NCBI GenBank assembly: GCA_028704945.1
Contig: JAQWEL010000003.1
Span: 89,069-153,068 of the forward strand
Source: Patescibacteria group bacterium
Lineage (GTDB): Bacteria > Patescibacteriota > Patescibacteriia > Patescibacteriales > Patescibacteriaceae
Length of the DNA: 64,000 nt
Direction of reading: 5' to 3'
Every line of letters starts with the position of its first letter. Position 1 is the stretch's first letter. Position numbers and translations under genes: made by a program. Shown here piece by piece: positions 56,701-63,828 of the stretch. Under the pieces are notes generated by a model. That model was not told the origin of the DNA. It made no database searches and saw only the letters and a list, made by a program, of their open reading frames with translations.

Positions 56701-59404
56701 TAATGTTATGATTACCAGCCGCCAAATTAAGATCAAAAGAATAGCTACCAAGAGAGGCGGTAGTAGTTCCTTTTGAAGTAAGGCCGTCAAAAATTTCGAC
56801 TACACTGCCCTCCTCCACTGTTCCGGTAAACGTCAAACCGGAAACTTTGTTAGTAATATTATCAGTATTAGAAATCCCCGTATCATCAGCAGCATCAAGA
56901 TTAGGCATTGATGGATTAGGACTAACTGAAGTATCAACAGTCACTGTCAGTATACTAGAAGTGGCTGAAAAATTTCCAGCTACGTCGGAAGCTCTGGTCC
57001 AGAGAGAATAAGTTCCGGGATTAATAAACATATTGAATGACCAGGTGCCATCAGTAGCAACAACTGAACCACCAGGGAAATATTCCCCTGGTTTTTCTCT
57101 GAATATTTCCACAATACTGCCACTATCGGCTGTACCGGTAAAAGTATTATTAGAAACTTGCTTAGTAATATTGTCAGTATTAGAAATACCGGTATCATCA
57201 GCATTATCTAAATCCGGGACGCTGGGGACACCAGGAGCAGTGGTATCAATAGTAACTGACAAAGGACTAGAGCTAGAAGAAGCATTGCCAGCTAAATCAG
57301 TGGCGATTGCGGTTAAGCTATGGTCACCAGCCGACAGGGAAATATCCATGGTCCAGGCATTATCAATAACCGTAGTAGTTCCCATTAAAACGGCTCCATC
57401 AAATAATTCAACAATAACTTCATTTTCGGCTGTGCCGGTAAATGTAAGATTATCTGTAAACTTGGTAATATTATCACTATCGGAAACGCCTGAATCATCC
57501 GCAGTAACTAAATCAGGTGTAGACGGAGCGTCAGGAAAAGCGGTATCAATGATAACTACAAGATTAGGCGCAGAAGCAACGGAGATATTACCAGCTAAAT
57601 CAGTTGCTTTAGCAGTTATTTCATGAGTACCGGCAGGGAGAGAAAGATCAATCGTCCAATTACTGCTCGTTGCGAAGACGCTACCAATTAAACCGGCTCC
57701 ATTAAAAATATCAATTGTACTCGAAGCTTCGGCTGTGCCGGAAAAAGTAAGATTATCTGTAAACTTGGTAATATTATCACTATCGGAAATACCTGAATCA
57801 TCCTCGGCAGCTAAATCGGGTACAGAGGGAGCGGCGGGAGGGGTCTGATCAACAGTAACGGCTAATGCGCTGGACGTGGCCGATTTATTCCCAGCCGCAT
57901 CAGTAGCCGTAACAGCCATATTATGAATACCAGGAAGCAAGGTAATAGTAAAAGAATAAGTTCCTTCCCCTGTAGCGACCGTAGTTCCCTTGGAAACAGC
58001 TACGTCAAAAAGCTCAACCGTACTTGAAGTTTCGGCTGTGCCGGAAAAAGTCAGATTAATTGACTGCTTAGTAATATTGTCGGTATTAAAAGTTCCGGTA
58101 TCATCGGTAGCGTCAAGATCAGGAGTGGCTGGGGTAGCTGGCGCGACAGTATCAATGATAATATTTTTATTAGCGGCCAATGATCCAGCTGTACCAGGAG
58201 AAGCTAAGGTTAAAACAGCATTAGCATTGCCAGTAGCCGTATCTTTAATGGTGCCGCCGTTTAGAGTTAAAGTTGACGTAGACAGATAATCAAGATCGGA
58301 CGAGCTATTACCGCTAGCTACTACATAATTAAAAGTCAAAATATTAGTTCCGGAGCCTGACGAATAATTAACCACTGTAGTTGCCGGCGATAAAGTTGAT
58401 AAAGTTAATTGTGGCGTGCCGGAAACTGTTACAGCTGAACTAAAAACAACCTGAACTGCAATAGTTTGCCCAACACCATAAGTGCCATTGGCATTTGAAG
58501 CTGTAACATTTAAAACTGTCGGCGAAATCGAAACAATATTACTAAACGCTGAAGTAAGTCCGGTGGAAGTTGCGCAAATCTTTATCGCTTCACCATAAGA
58601 ATATTGCATAGCGGTATAAGCTATTGTGCCAGACGCAACTGTACTGCCAGAGCTTGGCGTTGAGCTTAGCGTGCCGTGGCCACTTGTACCGCCACAACTT
58701 TGATCAAATAAAACCGTCGTATGGTTGATAATTGAACTATTATCAGTAACAACCACGTTATTGAATTGATCTTGGACTTTAATTGTCGGCTTAATGCTAA
58801 AATCAGTATTAATAGTAGAAGAGGCTGCCGGCGATGTAGTAAACATTAATTTATTTTTGGCACCGACTACTTCGGTTAAAGTGCCATAATTATTGGTCCC
58901 TTGAGGAAAACCAGTGTTACTACCGCTATTAAGCAAATTACCACTAGCCAAAGGCGTACCAGCAGTCGGCCTTACCCTAACATTAGAAAAACTTACTTCG
59001 CATCGAGTACCGTTAGCATCTCGAGAAGACATGGTAAAAGTAATCGTAGAAGTAGTTGGTGTGGCCACAGTTGAAGTAAAAGCAAAGCAACCGCCAGTAC
59101 CAGCCAGGCGTGTGATTGTTGCGGTAACTGTCTGCGATGTATCAAATCTAAAACCGCCAGGCGCATTTAATATAAAAGTGCCAGTAGCTGGAATATCGCG
59201 ACTAACTCCTTCAGTCACTAATGGTCCAGTCAAAGTAGTATAAGTTCCGCTAATAGTATCGGCTGAAATAGTACTGCCCCCGGTCGCTGGCGTCATAGTA
59301 ACAGCCGCTAAAGCAGTTTTAGAAAAAATAAAAATAGCCGCTATAAAAATAGCCGCTACAAAAAACAACTTCTTTATTTTAATATTGTTTAGAACAAAAA
59401 ACAT
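53762..59404 (-). CDS. Giant Ig-repeat surface protein, 1880 aa
   Basis: An exported protein of 1880 residues with a signal peptide (KLFFVAAIFIAAIFIFSKTALA). After an N-terminal region and a first Ig-like unit at about 300-420, seven tandem repeats of about 97 residues span roughly 421-1110. Each begins with a PDL...DDTG...DNITK segment and contains LTFTGTAE, then a TDLAGN motif. Two different Ig-like repeats follow (YGGTAGCGSLTNSAVVGDN type), then a second copy of the 300-420 unit near 1300-1420. The C-terminus has two copies of a GRILL/GRILI...YYVYP...YYLG module (about 1765-1880). The repeats suggest a long, stiff stalk and the end modules may anchor or bind. A surface adhesin is the likely role. 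All repeats are in frame with no stop. Confidence 0.85.
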   Translation of the reverse strand: MFFVLNNIKIKKLFFVAAIFIAAIFIFSKTALAAVTMTPATGGSTISADTISGTYTTLTGPLVTEGVSRDIPATGTFILNAPGGFRFDTSQTVTATITRLAGTGGCFAFTSTVATPTTSTITFTMSSRDANGTRCEVSFSNVRVRPTAGTPLASGNLLNSGSNTGFPQGTNNYGTLTEVVGAKNKLMFTTSPAASSTINTDFSIKPTIKVQDQFNNVVVTDNSSIINHTTVLFDQSCGGTSGHGTLSSTPSSGSTVASGTIAYTAMQYSYGEAIKICATSTGLTSAFSNIVSISPTVLNVTASNANGTYGVGQTIAVQVVFSSAVTVSGTPQLTLSTLSPATTVVNYSSGSGTNILTFNYVVASGNSSSDLDYLSTSTLTLNGGTIKDTATGNANAVLTLASPGTAGSLAANKNIIIDTVAPATPATPDLDATDDTGTFNTDNITKQSINLTFSGTAETSSTVELFDVAVSKGTTVATGEGTYSFTITLLPGIHNMAVTATDAAGNKSATSSALAVTVDQTPPAAPSVPDLAAEDDSGISDSDNITKFTDNLTFSGTAEASSTIDIFNGAGLIGSVFATSSNWTIDLSLPAGTHEITAKATDLAGNISVASAPNLVVIIDTAFPDAPSTPDLVTADDSGVSDSDNITKFTDNLTFTGTAENEVIVELFDGAVLMGTTTVIDNAWTMDISLSAGDHSLTAIATDLAGNASSSSSPLSVTIDTTAPGVPSVPDLDNADDTGISNTDNITKQVSNNTFTGTADSGSIVEIFREKPGEYFPGGSVVATDGTWSFNMFINPGTYSLWTRASDVAGNFSATSSILTVTVDTSVSPNPSMPNLDAADDTGISNTDNITNKVSGLTFTGTVEEGSVVEIFDGLTSKGTTTASLGSYSFDLNLAAGNHNITTIATDIAGNVSTTSLALFVVIDTTAPAVPGTPNLESADDTGTSNSDNITKLTSGLTFSGTGDTGSTVELFDGATSKGSVTASSSSWTIDLALAEGIHSITAVATDLAGNISATSSPISITVDTTAPATPPTPDFDSADDTGSSNTDHITKQSSNLTILGTAETGSLIEFYLNNGLRGIYPTVAGAWIVEGSIVINGEHIFNVKAVDLAGNTSTLSGNLMVTIDTVLPTLTSTIAVPTPTNDLTPDYTFNSNEIGTINYGGTAGCGSLTNSAVVGDNLITFNTLSNGSYSCEIFVMDVAGNTSAILYVNNFTIDTATPTLSVVSSVPLITNNTTPSFTFNSSKSGTITYGGTAGCSSATTLAVNGDNTIIFNTLSPGIYSCTIKVTDLAGNQSTVLAINTFSVDPVAPTITNISSTIIDGVYNHGYVIPIQVNFSEDVIVTGLPQIILSTGVPVTTAINYVSGSGSDILTFNYEVSTGNLNSDLDYANTGALDLNSGTIKDSAGNNAILNLPTPGSAGSLGANKNLIIDSDILVIEINAPTKSSNATITNTDIRITDNEAISAANVSAASSTAGYNNFDCVQTAVNVIDCSIDIISSGNLIISATDIYDNLFTKTESGYTVDSILPETNIISSPNKTTSVVDASFSFSSNKASTFECRLDSNAFSACTSPKTYNNLSFNSHTFEVRAIDAWANVDTTPASFTWVISELRSSAIAAPASIGGGKTTVFVPFGDTKTISLVDNNGVNILLYPKSKIYWPLQNNKTSVIEDHKMEIIDLDLLNNIATLLIESSPKKINLKLNEVVKIDLNDDGVLDVSISFSNLKVNLVELTIKSLPAEKSVSSTAEVKPSSVVYDVKLMNKLKGRILLRVEKGGEAYYVYPVNGQKYYLGSPQNALATMKSLGLGATHKFITSYRVYPTRVSGRILIDVDDAGKAYYIYPKDRKAYYLGRPAQTLQVMSKLGLGITDNDLNKIIEGFPDKQ

Positions 59405-59424
59405 AATACTAAAAAACTATTTTA

Positions 59425-59435
59425 AATATAGCACA
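59425..59435 (-). promoter_or_regulatory. Extended -10 promoter of the giant gene
   Basis: TGTGC followed by TATATT (59430-59425) after a T-rich stretch on the minus strand. It resembles the T-tract plus TATAAT element before the gene at 16744. Confidence 0.5.
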
Positions 59436-59458
59436 AAAAATAAAAACAATAAAATAGT

Positions 59459-60262
59459 TTATTCTTTAAAAAGCGATTCCTCTCTGCTTTTATAATTTGT
59501 ATTTATTTCAGAACTAAGTGGTACCGTATTCTCTTGATAGACGGATTTAAACCCGATATTTGGTTCATTGATTGCTGAGGCTGGCGCTTGATTAGAAATA
59601 GTCGGCTTGGTAAAAACCATAAAATAAGCTGAATACATCCGACTAGTGGAAATATAATGTTTATTATCTTTTTCAAAAAAATAACCAGAACCCATTTGCT
59701 CAATATAAGTAAATCCTTGACGTTCCATCGTTTTAACAAAAGAAACGATGTTCTTCGCCAAATACTTTTGATCATCTATCTTAACCGCTTCAGAACGATA
59801 AATCGCTTCAGGTAAAACCAAGGCGATGCCTAAATGATTTTCTGATTGAGTTAAGGCGCGACCAAAAACAGCTAAATAACTTAAAACAATAACTAAAATT
59901 ACGGCCAAAATTATATAAAGAGTTAATTTTACCTTTGATTTGAAAGTCTTATTCGTGAAACTATCAAACAAAAATAAAATACCGGTTACAAACGTTATGC
60001 CACCGATAGTAAAGCCGACCCAAAACAAAGGGTGAAAAAAGAAACTGAAAAAAAGTCCTAAAACGATAAAAAACCAGCTTCCAATCTGGGGACGTTTCCA
60101 AGCAACTAAAGTTATGCCGGCAATAATCAGAGTAACAACTAAATTAACGACGGAATCACGCCAATTAAAACCTTCGCCAAAACCTTCTAAAATGAAAACG
60201 CCAAAAAATAAAACGATACAAATTGCCAAAATTCTCGGCAAATAATAGATGACTTTTTTCAT
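59459..60262 (-). CDS. Unrecognised membrane protein with about five helices
   Basis: A 267-residue protein. The N-terminal half has five hydrophobic helices, from LPRILAICIVLFFGVFI through VVNLVVTLIIAGITLVAW to LTLYIILAVILVIVLSYLAVF. The C-terminal 130 residues are soluble with FVKTMERQGFTYIEQMGSGYFF, and a polar Ser/Glu-rich tail. The N-terminal helices resemble a group of small uncharacterised membrane proteins common in candidate phyla, but I cannot name a family. It is a single gene 54 bases from the giant gene's promoter. Confidence 0.58.
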   Translation of the reverse strand: MKKVIYYLPRILAICIVLFFGVFILEGFGEGFNWRDSVVNLVVTLIIAGITLVAWKRPQIGSWFFIVLGLFFSFFFHPLFWVGFTIGGITFVTGILFLFDSFTNKTFKSKVKLTLYIILAVILVIVLSYLAVFGRALTQSENHLGIALVLPEAIYRSEAVKIDDQKYLAKNIVSFVKTMERQGFTYIEQMGSGYFFEKDNKHYISTSRMYSAYFMVFTKPTISNQAPASAINEPNIGFKSVYQENTVPLSSEINTNYKSREESLFKE

Positions 60263-60334
60263 AATTTTTATTTTTCTTTATCTTAAATATGCCATAAAAT
60301 CACTAAACAATCAACTAAAATTAGCCAATTAATA

Positions 60335-60362
60335 TAAAAAGGAAATCACTAATAGATTTCCT
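60335..60362 (-). terminator. Terminator of the hicBA operon
   Basis: An eight-bp stem (AGGAAATC at 60340-60347 with GATTTCCT at 60355-60362) with a T run on the minus strand, ten bases past the hicA stop. Confidence 0.8.
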
Positions 60363-60372
60363 TCGGAGCGTT

Positions 60373-60612
60373 TTAACGAATTTTATTTCTTAACTTTTCA
60401 TACTCATCAATGTTTAAATCAATATCTCTCAAAATATTCTTCAAAAGACCTGGTCCAATATCTTCGTTGTTGTGGACCGGGATTACCGTTGTTTTATTAT
60501 TTTCTTTGTTTAGAAAAAAATGATGGCTGCCCTTTTTACGAATTAATTCAAACCTCAAGAACAACAAAATCTTTATCATCTTTTTAGTTGAGACAATGTT
60601 AAGCTTGCTCAT
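60373..60612 (-). CDS. hicA: HicA-family toxin
   Basis: A 79-residue protein with the double-stranded RNA-binding-like HicA fold. The catalytic His is in GSHHFFLN (about residues 28-35), and the end of the fold is TTVIPVHNNEDIGPGLLKNILRDI. HicA toxins cleave mRNA and are held inactive by HicB. It lies six bases downstream of hicB, so antitoxin comes first; the classical order is hicA then hicB. The protein is slightly longer than the usual 60-70 residues because of a 10-residue N-terminal extension (MSKLNIVSTKK). Both key residues appear intact. Confidence 0.85.
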   Translation of the reverse strand: MSKLNIVSTKKMIKILLFLRFELIRKKGSHHFFLNKENNKTTVIPVHNNEDIGPGLLKNILRDIDLNIDEYEKLRNKIR

Positions 60613-60618
60613 ATTGGC

Positions 60619-60858
60619 TTATTTTACAAATTCCAAAGTTTGTACGCCAATAAATTGATTTTGTGGTATTTGTTGTTTAAACTGTTTTTCTTCTACTTCT
60701 AAACATAAACTAACGACTTCTGCTAGCCGTTTATAAAGTTCACTTAATGTCTTGGCTTGTGTATAGCAACTTCGTAAGCTGGGTACGCTGCCAACATAAT
60801 AGCCTTCGCTATCTTTTTCTATAATGACTGAGAGATTATATTTTTTTTGTTTTGCCAT
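60619..60858 (-). CDS. hicB: HicB-family antitoxin
   Basis: A 79-residue protein with the HicB N-terminal domain: YNLSVIIEKDSEGYYVGSVPSLRSCYTQAKTLSEL, then EVVSLCLEVEEKQ. It lacks the usual C-terminal DNA-binding helix-turn-helix or ribbon-helix-helix domain, so autoregulation may differ. Two GTGATAA elements upstream of the ATG (about 60867-60898) could be regulatory. It forms the antitoxin half of the toxin-antitoxin operon with hicA. Confidence 0.85.
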   Translation of the reverse strand: MAKQKKYNLSVIIEKDSEGYYVGSVPSLRSCYTQAKTLSELYKRLAEVVSLCLEVEEKQFKQQIPQNQFIGVQTLEFVK

Positions 60859-60937
60859 ATAGTTATTATCACTTATTTCATGCTATTAATTTATCACATT
60901 TTCTTAAAAAAATCAACAAAAATTACTTACCACTCTT

Positions 60938-61384
60938 TTACTTTTCAAGCGCTTTTCTCAATTCGTTTATAACTGCTTTTTCCCAGTACTTCATTGAATA
61001 CCAACGTATAAGTGGCGTTGCCACTACGCGTAGCCAGGCCTTATGAATTGAAACATGATAGGTGTAATCAACTAAGGTTCCTTCGGGAGATTTGGAAAGC
61101 AGCAGCTCCTCATGTCCGGAAGTTCCGAATTTAAAACTGTCATTATCTGAAATAAAACCTTCTTCTGGAAGAATTTGAGTTTTCATTTTTACCGGAAAAT
61201 TTTTACCAAATGATTTGACAGTTGCTTCCATCTCTAAATAATTTCCTTCTCGTTTCTTCACCTGTATTGATTCAGCAACCTTCGGGAAATGCTCGGGAAA
61301 TTTCTCGAAGTCTGTCATCATCATGAAGACATCTTTGATAGGTGCTTTAACGAGCCACTGATTATGAAGCGTAATTTCTTTCAT
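60938..61384 (-). CDS. SRPBCC/START-fold lipid- or ligand-binding protein (COQ10/RatA-like)
   Basis: A 148-residue protein with the SRPBCC fold pattern: N-terminal strand NQWLVKAPIKDVFMMMTDFEKFPEHFP, then strands with YLEMEATVKSFGKNFPVKMK and GTLVDYTYHVS, and a long C-terminal helix (LIRWYSMKYWEKAVINELRKAL). Such proteins bind a hydrophobic ligand in a central cavity. COQ10/RatA members assist quinone function or ribosome assembly, and the exact role here is uncertain. It begins nine bases after the MazG-like gene. Confidence 0.75.
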   Translation of the reverse strand: MKEITLHNQWLVKAPIKDVFMMMTDFEKFPEHFPKVAESIQVKKREGNYLEMEATVKSFGKNFPVKMKTQILPEEGFISDNDSFKFGTSGHEELLLSKSPEGTLVDYTYHVSIHKAWLRVVATPLIRWYSMKYWEKAVINELRKALEK

Positions 61385-61393
61385 ATAATAATA

Positions 61394-61696
61394 TTAAGAC
61401 TCATCAAGAATAATCCTATCTTTAAACGCTCCCCTTTCCTCAACTTTATGATTTTTTATCTTTTTCACTTCACTATCGTCAAATTTCTTATAATTAGCTA
61501 TTGCCTCTAACACTTCAAGAATATCGGCATATTCTTCCGCATTTTCATCTTTCTGAAACTCTGCAACTTCTTCAGACAATTTCTCTTTTAATTTCTGCCA
61601 ATACTCCCCCTCTGTTGCAATGTGAGTAATCGGCACCCCACCCTTACTAAGAATATATTCCGGTATTTTGTCTCGAACTAATTTATCGTATTTCAT
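61394..61696 (-). CDS. MazG-like nucleotide pyrophosphohydrolase
   Basis: A 100-residue all-helical protein. It begins MKYDKLVRDKIPEYI and contains LSEEVAEFQKDENAEEYADILEVLEAI, the E-x2-E ... E-x2-D metal-site pattern of the all-alpha NTP pyrophosphatases. This small form (phosphoribosyl-ATP pyrophosphohydrolase-like) hydrolyses nucleoside triphosphates to monophosphate plus pyrophosphate, for example to clean damaged nucleotides. The gene has a TATAAT near its start and is followed closely by the SRPBCC gene. Confidence 0.88.
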   Translation of the reverse strand: MKYDKLVRDKIPEYILSKGGVPITHIATEGEYWQKLKEKLSEEVAEFQKDENAEEYADILEVLEAIANYKKFDDSEVKKIKNHKVEERGAFKDRIILDES

Positions 61697-61821
61697 ATGT
61701 TTTAATTATAATACAAGTCATTCAAAAAAAATTTTAGGGGCGAATCTACGCCTCATGGGTGTATAAATTTAATTGTAACTTTTTCATCAATGCGGAAAGT
61801 GATGGGTCGTAGTTGGAACGG

Positions 61822-62505
61822 CTATAATTGGCCATTAACCTCTTTTTCCAACCTGTCTAAAAATTCTTTGTAATAATTTAATCTTTCTTGACCAATCTTT
61901 TTTGCAGTATCAGTATAAAGTTTATCTAATAAAAACTTGTCCTTTGTTTCAAATTGGATTTGAACGCTGTGTTTTGACTTGTCCTGAATGCGACCATTGA
62001 TTTTTCCGCCTAGATTTTCGTTCATATATTCTTCAATGTCAGCTGTTTTGTGAATCTTGGCTTTATGTTTACCAATCCAAGCAAATGCTCTAGCCAAACC
62101 AATAGCACCAACAGTTTCCAGTTTATCGGCATCATGGACTATTTTAGCTTCAATAGTTTCTGGCAAATTGTCAGTGCGATAGCGATGAGACAAAATACAA
62201 GCTTGAATGTGTTTTATTTGCTCTTCTAAAAATCCAAAATTTTCTAATATCGGCTTAGCCATTTCAGCACCAACCACAGCATGATCAGTTTGGCCTGTTG
62301 GATCGTTAGCTTCTTTAGCACCGCCGATGTCATGAAGCAAAACACCTGCCTGCAAAATATCCAAATCAACATCTTTTTCGCTTTCAGCTATATTTAAAGC
62401 TAAATTATAAACCCTCATAACGTGGTCTATGTCATGGGCTGAATCTTTTTCTTGGTTTAATTCTTTTTCTACTATCTCTTTAATTTTTAAAAATTTTTCG
62501 GTCAT
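61822..62505 (-). CDS. HD-domain phosphohydrolase
   Basis: A 227-residue HD-superfamily enzyme. The metal motifs are HDIDHVMRVYNLAL (H...), LLHDIGGAK (the HD pair), and the later ILSHRYR and KIVHDADKLETVGAIG. Members hydrolyse phosphate mono- or diesters, often on nucleotides; the exact substrate is unknown. It resembles the YedJ/YpgQ-type stand-alone HD hydrolases. The N-terminus is a normal family start. It is a separate transcription unit from the MazG-like gene, 125 bases away. Confidence 0.88.
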   Translation of the reverse strand: MTEKFLKIKEIVEKELNQEKDSAHDIDHVMRVYNLALNIAESEKDVDLDILQAGVLLHDIGGAKEANDPTGQTDHAVVGAEMAKPILENFGFLEEQIKHIQACILSHRYRTDNLPETIEAKIVHDADKLETVGAIGLARAFAWIGKHKAKIHKTADIEEYMNENLGGKINGRIQDKSKHSVQIQFETKDKFLLDKLYTDTAKKIGQERLNYYKEFLDRLEKEVNGQL

Positions 62506-62589
62506 AAATTTTTTATATGCAAAAAAAGTGTAAGTTATTTTTCGAAATTTATTGGTATTTTTAAGCCAATCAAGTGTTTCTTGATTATA

Positions 62590-62880
62590 TTATCCTGTGT
62601 TAATAATATCTTTAAATTCAAATAAATAATCAGGACTTAGAACCATGTCTCCAAACAATGGATTGTCAAGATAATTATTTTTATCCAATATTATTTTTTT
62701 TAAGATATCTTCCATGACATGTCCTTTTAGAGAAACAATCATATCATTTTTAATTTCGGGAACAAATTGCGATTTTGATAACCAATGTTCTAATTCCATA
62801 TCTATAACAATGGAATAATTGTGTCCATCTATTTCATAATTCCACTCCCTACCATTTTTTCTTTTAATTAAGAAAGTCAT
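62590..62880 (-). CDS. Unrecognised small protein, 96 aa
   Basis: A 96-residue protein with no recognised family. It has no membrane segment. The pattern is alternating strands and helices (WNYEIDGHNYSIVIDME, then FVPEIKNDMIVSLKGHVMEDIL, then LSPDYLFEFKDI). It could be part of a small immunity or toxin-antitoxin set, but nothing here supports that. It lies 84 bases upstream of the HD gene, with a TATAAT-like box near 62922 on the minus strand. Confidence 0.5.
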   Translation of the reverse strand: MTFLIKRKNGREWNYEIDGHNYSIVIDMELEHWLSKSQFVPEIKNDMIVSLKGHVMEDILKKIILDKNNYLDNPLFGDMVLSPDYLFEFKDIINTG

Positions 62881-62968
62881 GTTAAAATATTATCTTTATA
62901 ATTTAATTTTACTATTATTATAGCTTGTTTCTTCAAAAAATCAAAATAAATTTCGACCTGCATTTATG

Positions 62969-63001
62969 TATAACAAAATAAAGACTTAATATTTTGTTAT
63001 A
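62969..63001. repeat. Perfect 12-bp inverted repeat upstream of the last gene
   Basis: TATAACAAAATA at 62969-62980 pairs with TATTTTGTTATA at 62990-63001, with a nine-base loop. It sits between divergent genes and about 30 bases upstream of the -10 box at 63034. It could be an operator; no T run follows, so a terminator is unlikely. Confidence 0.55.
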
Positions 63002-63030
63002 GAATAGACTCTTTCTTTTCGATTTTTTTC

Positions 63031-63039
63031 TGATATAAT
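63031..63039 (+). promoter_or_regulatory. Extended -10 promoter of the final gene
   Basis: TGATATAAT: TG, one base, then a perfect TATAAT at 63034-63039. No good -35 is seen at the normal distance, as expected for extended -10 promoters. Confidence 0.65.
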
Positions 63040-63072
63040 GCCTATAATTAGTTTAAAAACTAAAAAAATAAT

Positions 63073-63810
63073 ATGAGAATAGTAAAATATTGTTCTGAAA
63101 AGTATAATATTAACTCCGCTCCAAACATACAGCTAGGGACATTAGAATATTATCAAACACATGAAAATCTATTGATAAAAGATTCGTCCGAAGGTTTTTA
63201 TTCTGATCAAATAGAACACAAAGAAACTACGGATTACTCAATGAGCGAACTAAATGAACTGTATTCCGGTGTTAGATTTCAAGGGTCTGGAAAAATTAAA
63301 ATGATGAACGGCAGCAAACTTGTTATTAAAGACAAAACATACCCTAATGTCTATATATTTTGTGCCACAAAAATAGATGATACCGAAAAAATAAATCCTG
63401 AAATGGGCAAACAATTTAATGAAAGTTATAATTCTTTCTACGAAATAAAAAATCCGCAAAAATTTGCAGATAAAATCAAAAAATTGTTAATACAAAAATT
63501 ACTAGACTTATACCCAGGCGGCAAGCAATTAGTAATAGATTGTTTTTACAGAGAGATTACTTATGTAAACGAAAAAATATCTATATTCAATAGCAGATCC
63601 GAGGCCGTGCTCGCTAGAAATAACAGACAGACTATTGAAAAAATTTTTATTAAAACCAAGGAATCATTAGATCACCCTGGTTGTAATTTTGAAAAAAATA
63701 GAGAATACAGATTTGCCTGGCTTGTCTTTAATAAACAAGGGTCTCCATTTCTTACTAAGGATAACACAATACTCATTAATACTAAGCCATTAAGAGAATT
63801 TGCTGAGTAA
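63073..63810 (+). CDS. Unrecognised protein, 245 aa
   Basis: I do not recognise the family. The 245-residue protein has no signal or membrane helix. It begins MRIVKYCSEKYNINSAPNIQLGTLEYYQ. It contains repeated beta-strand-like parts (YPNVYIFCATKIDDTEK, then QLVIDCFYREITYVNEKISIF), a helical middle (ADKIKKLLIQKLLDLY) and a conserved-looking YRFAWLVFNKQGSPF near residue 215. Opening phrases of the form KYC...NI.LGTL.YY recur in uncharacterised phage- and defence-associated proteins, but that is only recollection. An extended -10 promoter and a palindrome precede it. The sequence is complete, ending with TAA. Confidence 0.5.
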   Translation: MRIVKYCSEKYNINSAPNIQLGTLEYYQTHENLLIKDSSEGFYSDQIEHKETTDYSMSELNELYSGVRFQGSGKIKMMNGSKLVIKDKTYPNVYIFCATKIDDTEKINPEMGKQFNESYNSFYEIKNPQKFADKIKKLLIQKLLDLYPGGKQLVIDCFYREITYVNEKISIFNSRSEAVLARNNRQTIEKIFIKTKESLDHPGCNFEKNREYRFAWLVFNKQGSPFLTKDNTILINTKPLREFAE

Positions 63811-63828
63811 GAAATTGTGATAACTTCA

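Noticed and set aside
54177..59243. Plus-strand open frames of up to 197 residues opposite the giant Ig-repeat gene
   Set aside because: They mirror the repeats of the minus-strand gene, have no ribosome sites and are mutually similar only because the repeats are.
53762..59404. CRISPR-like or tandem DNA repeat array
   Set aside because: The repeats are protein-coding, about 290 bases each, diverged at DNA level and uninterrupted in frame. No unique spacers of constant length occur, and no CRISPR array was seen anywhere in the window.
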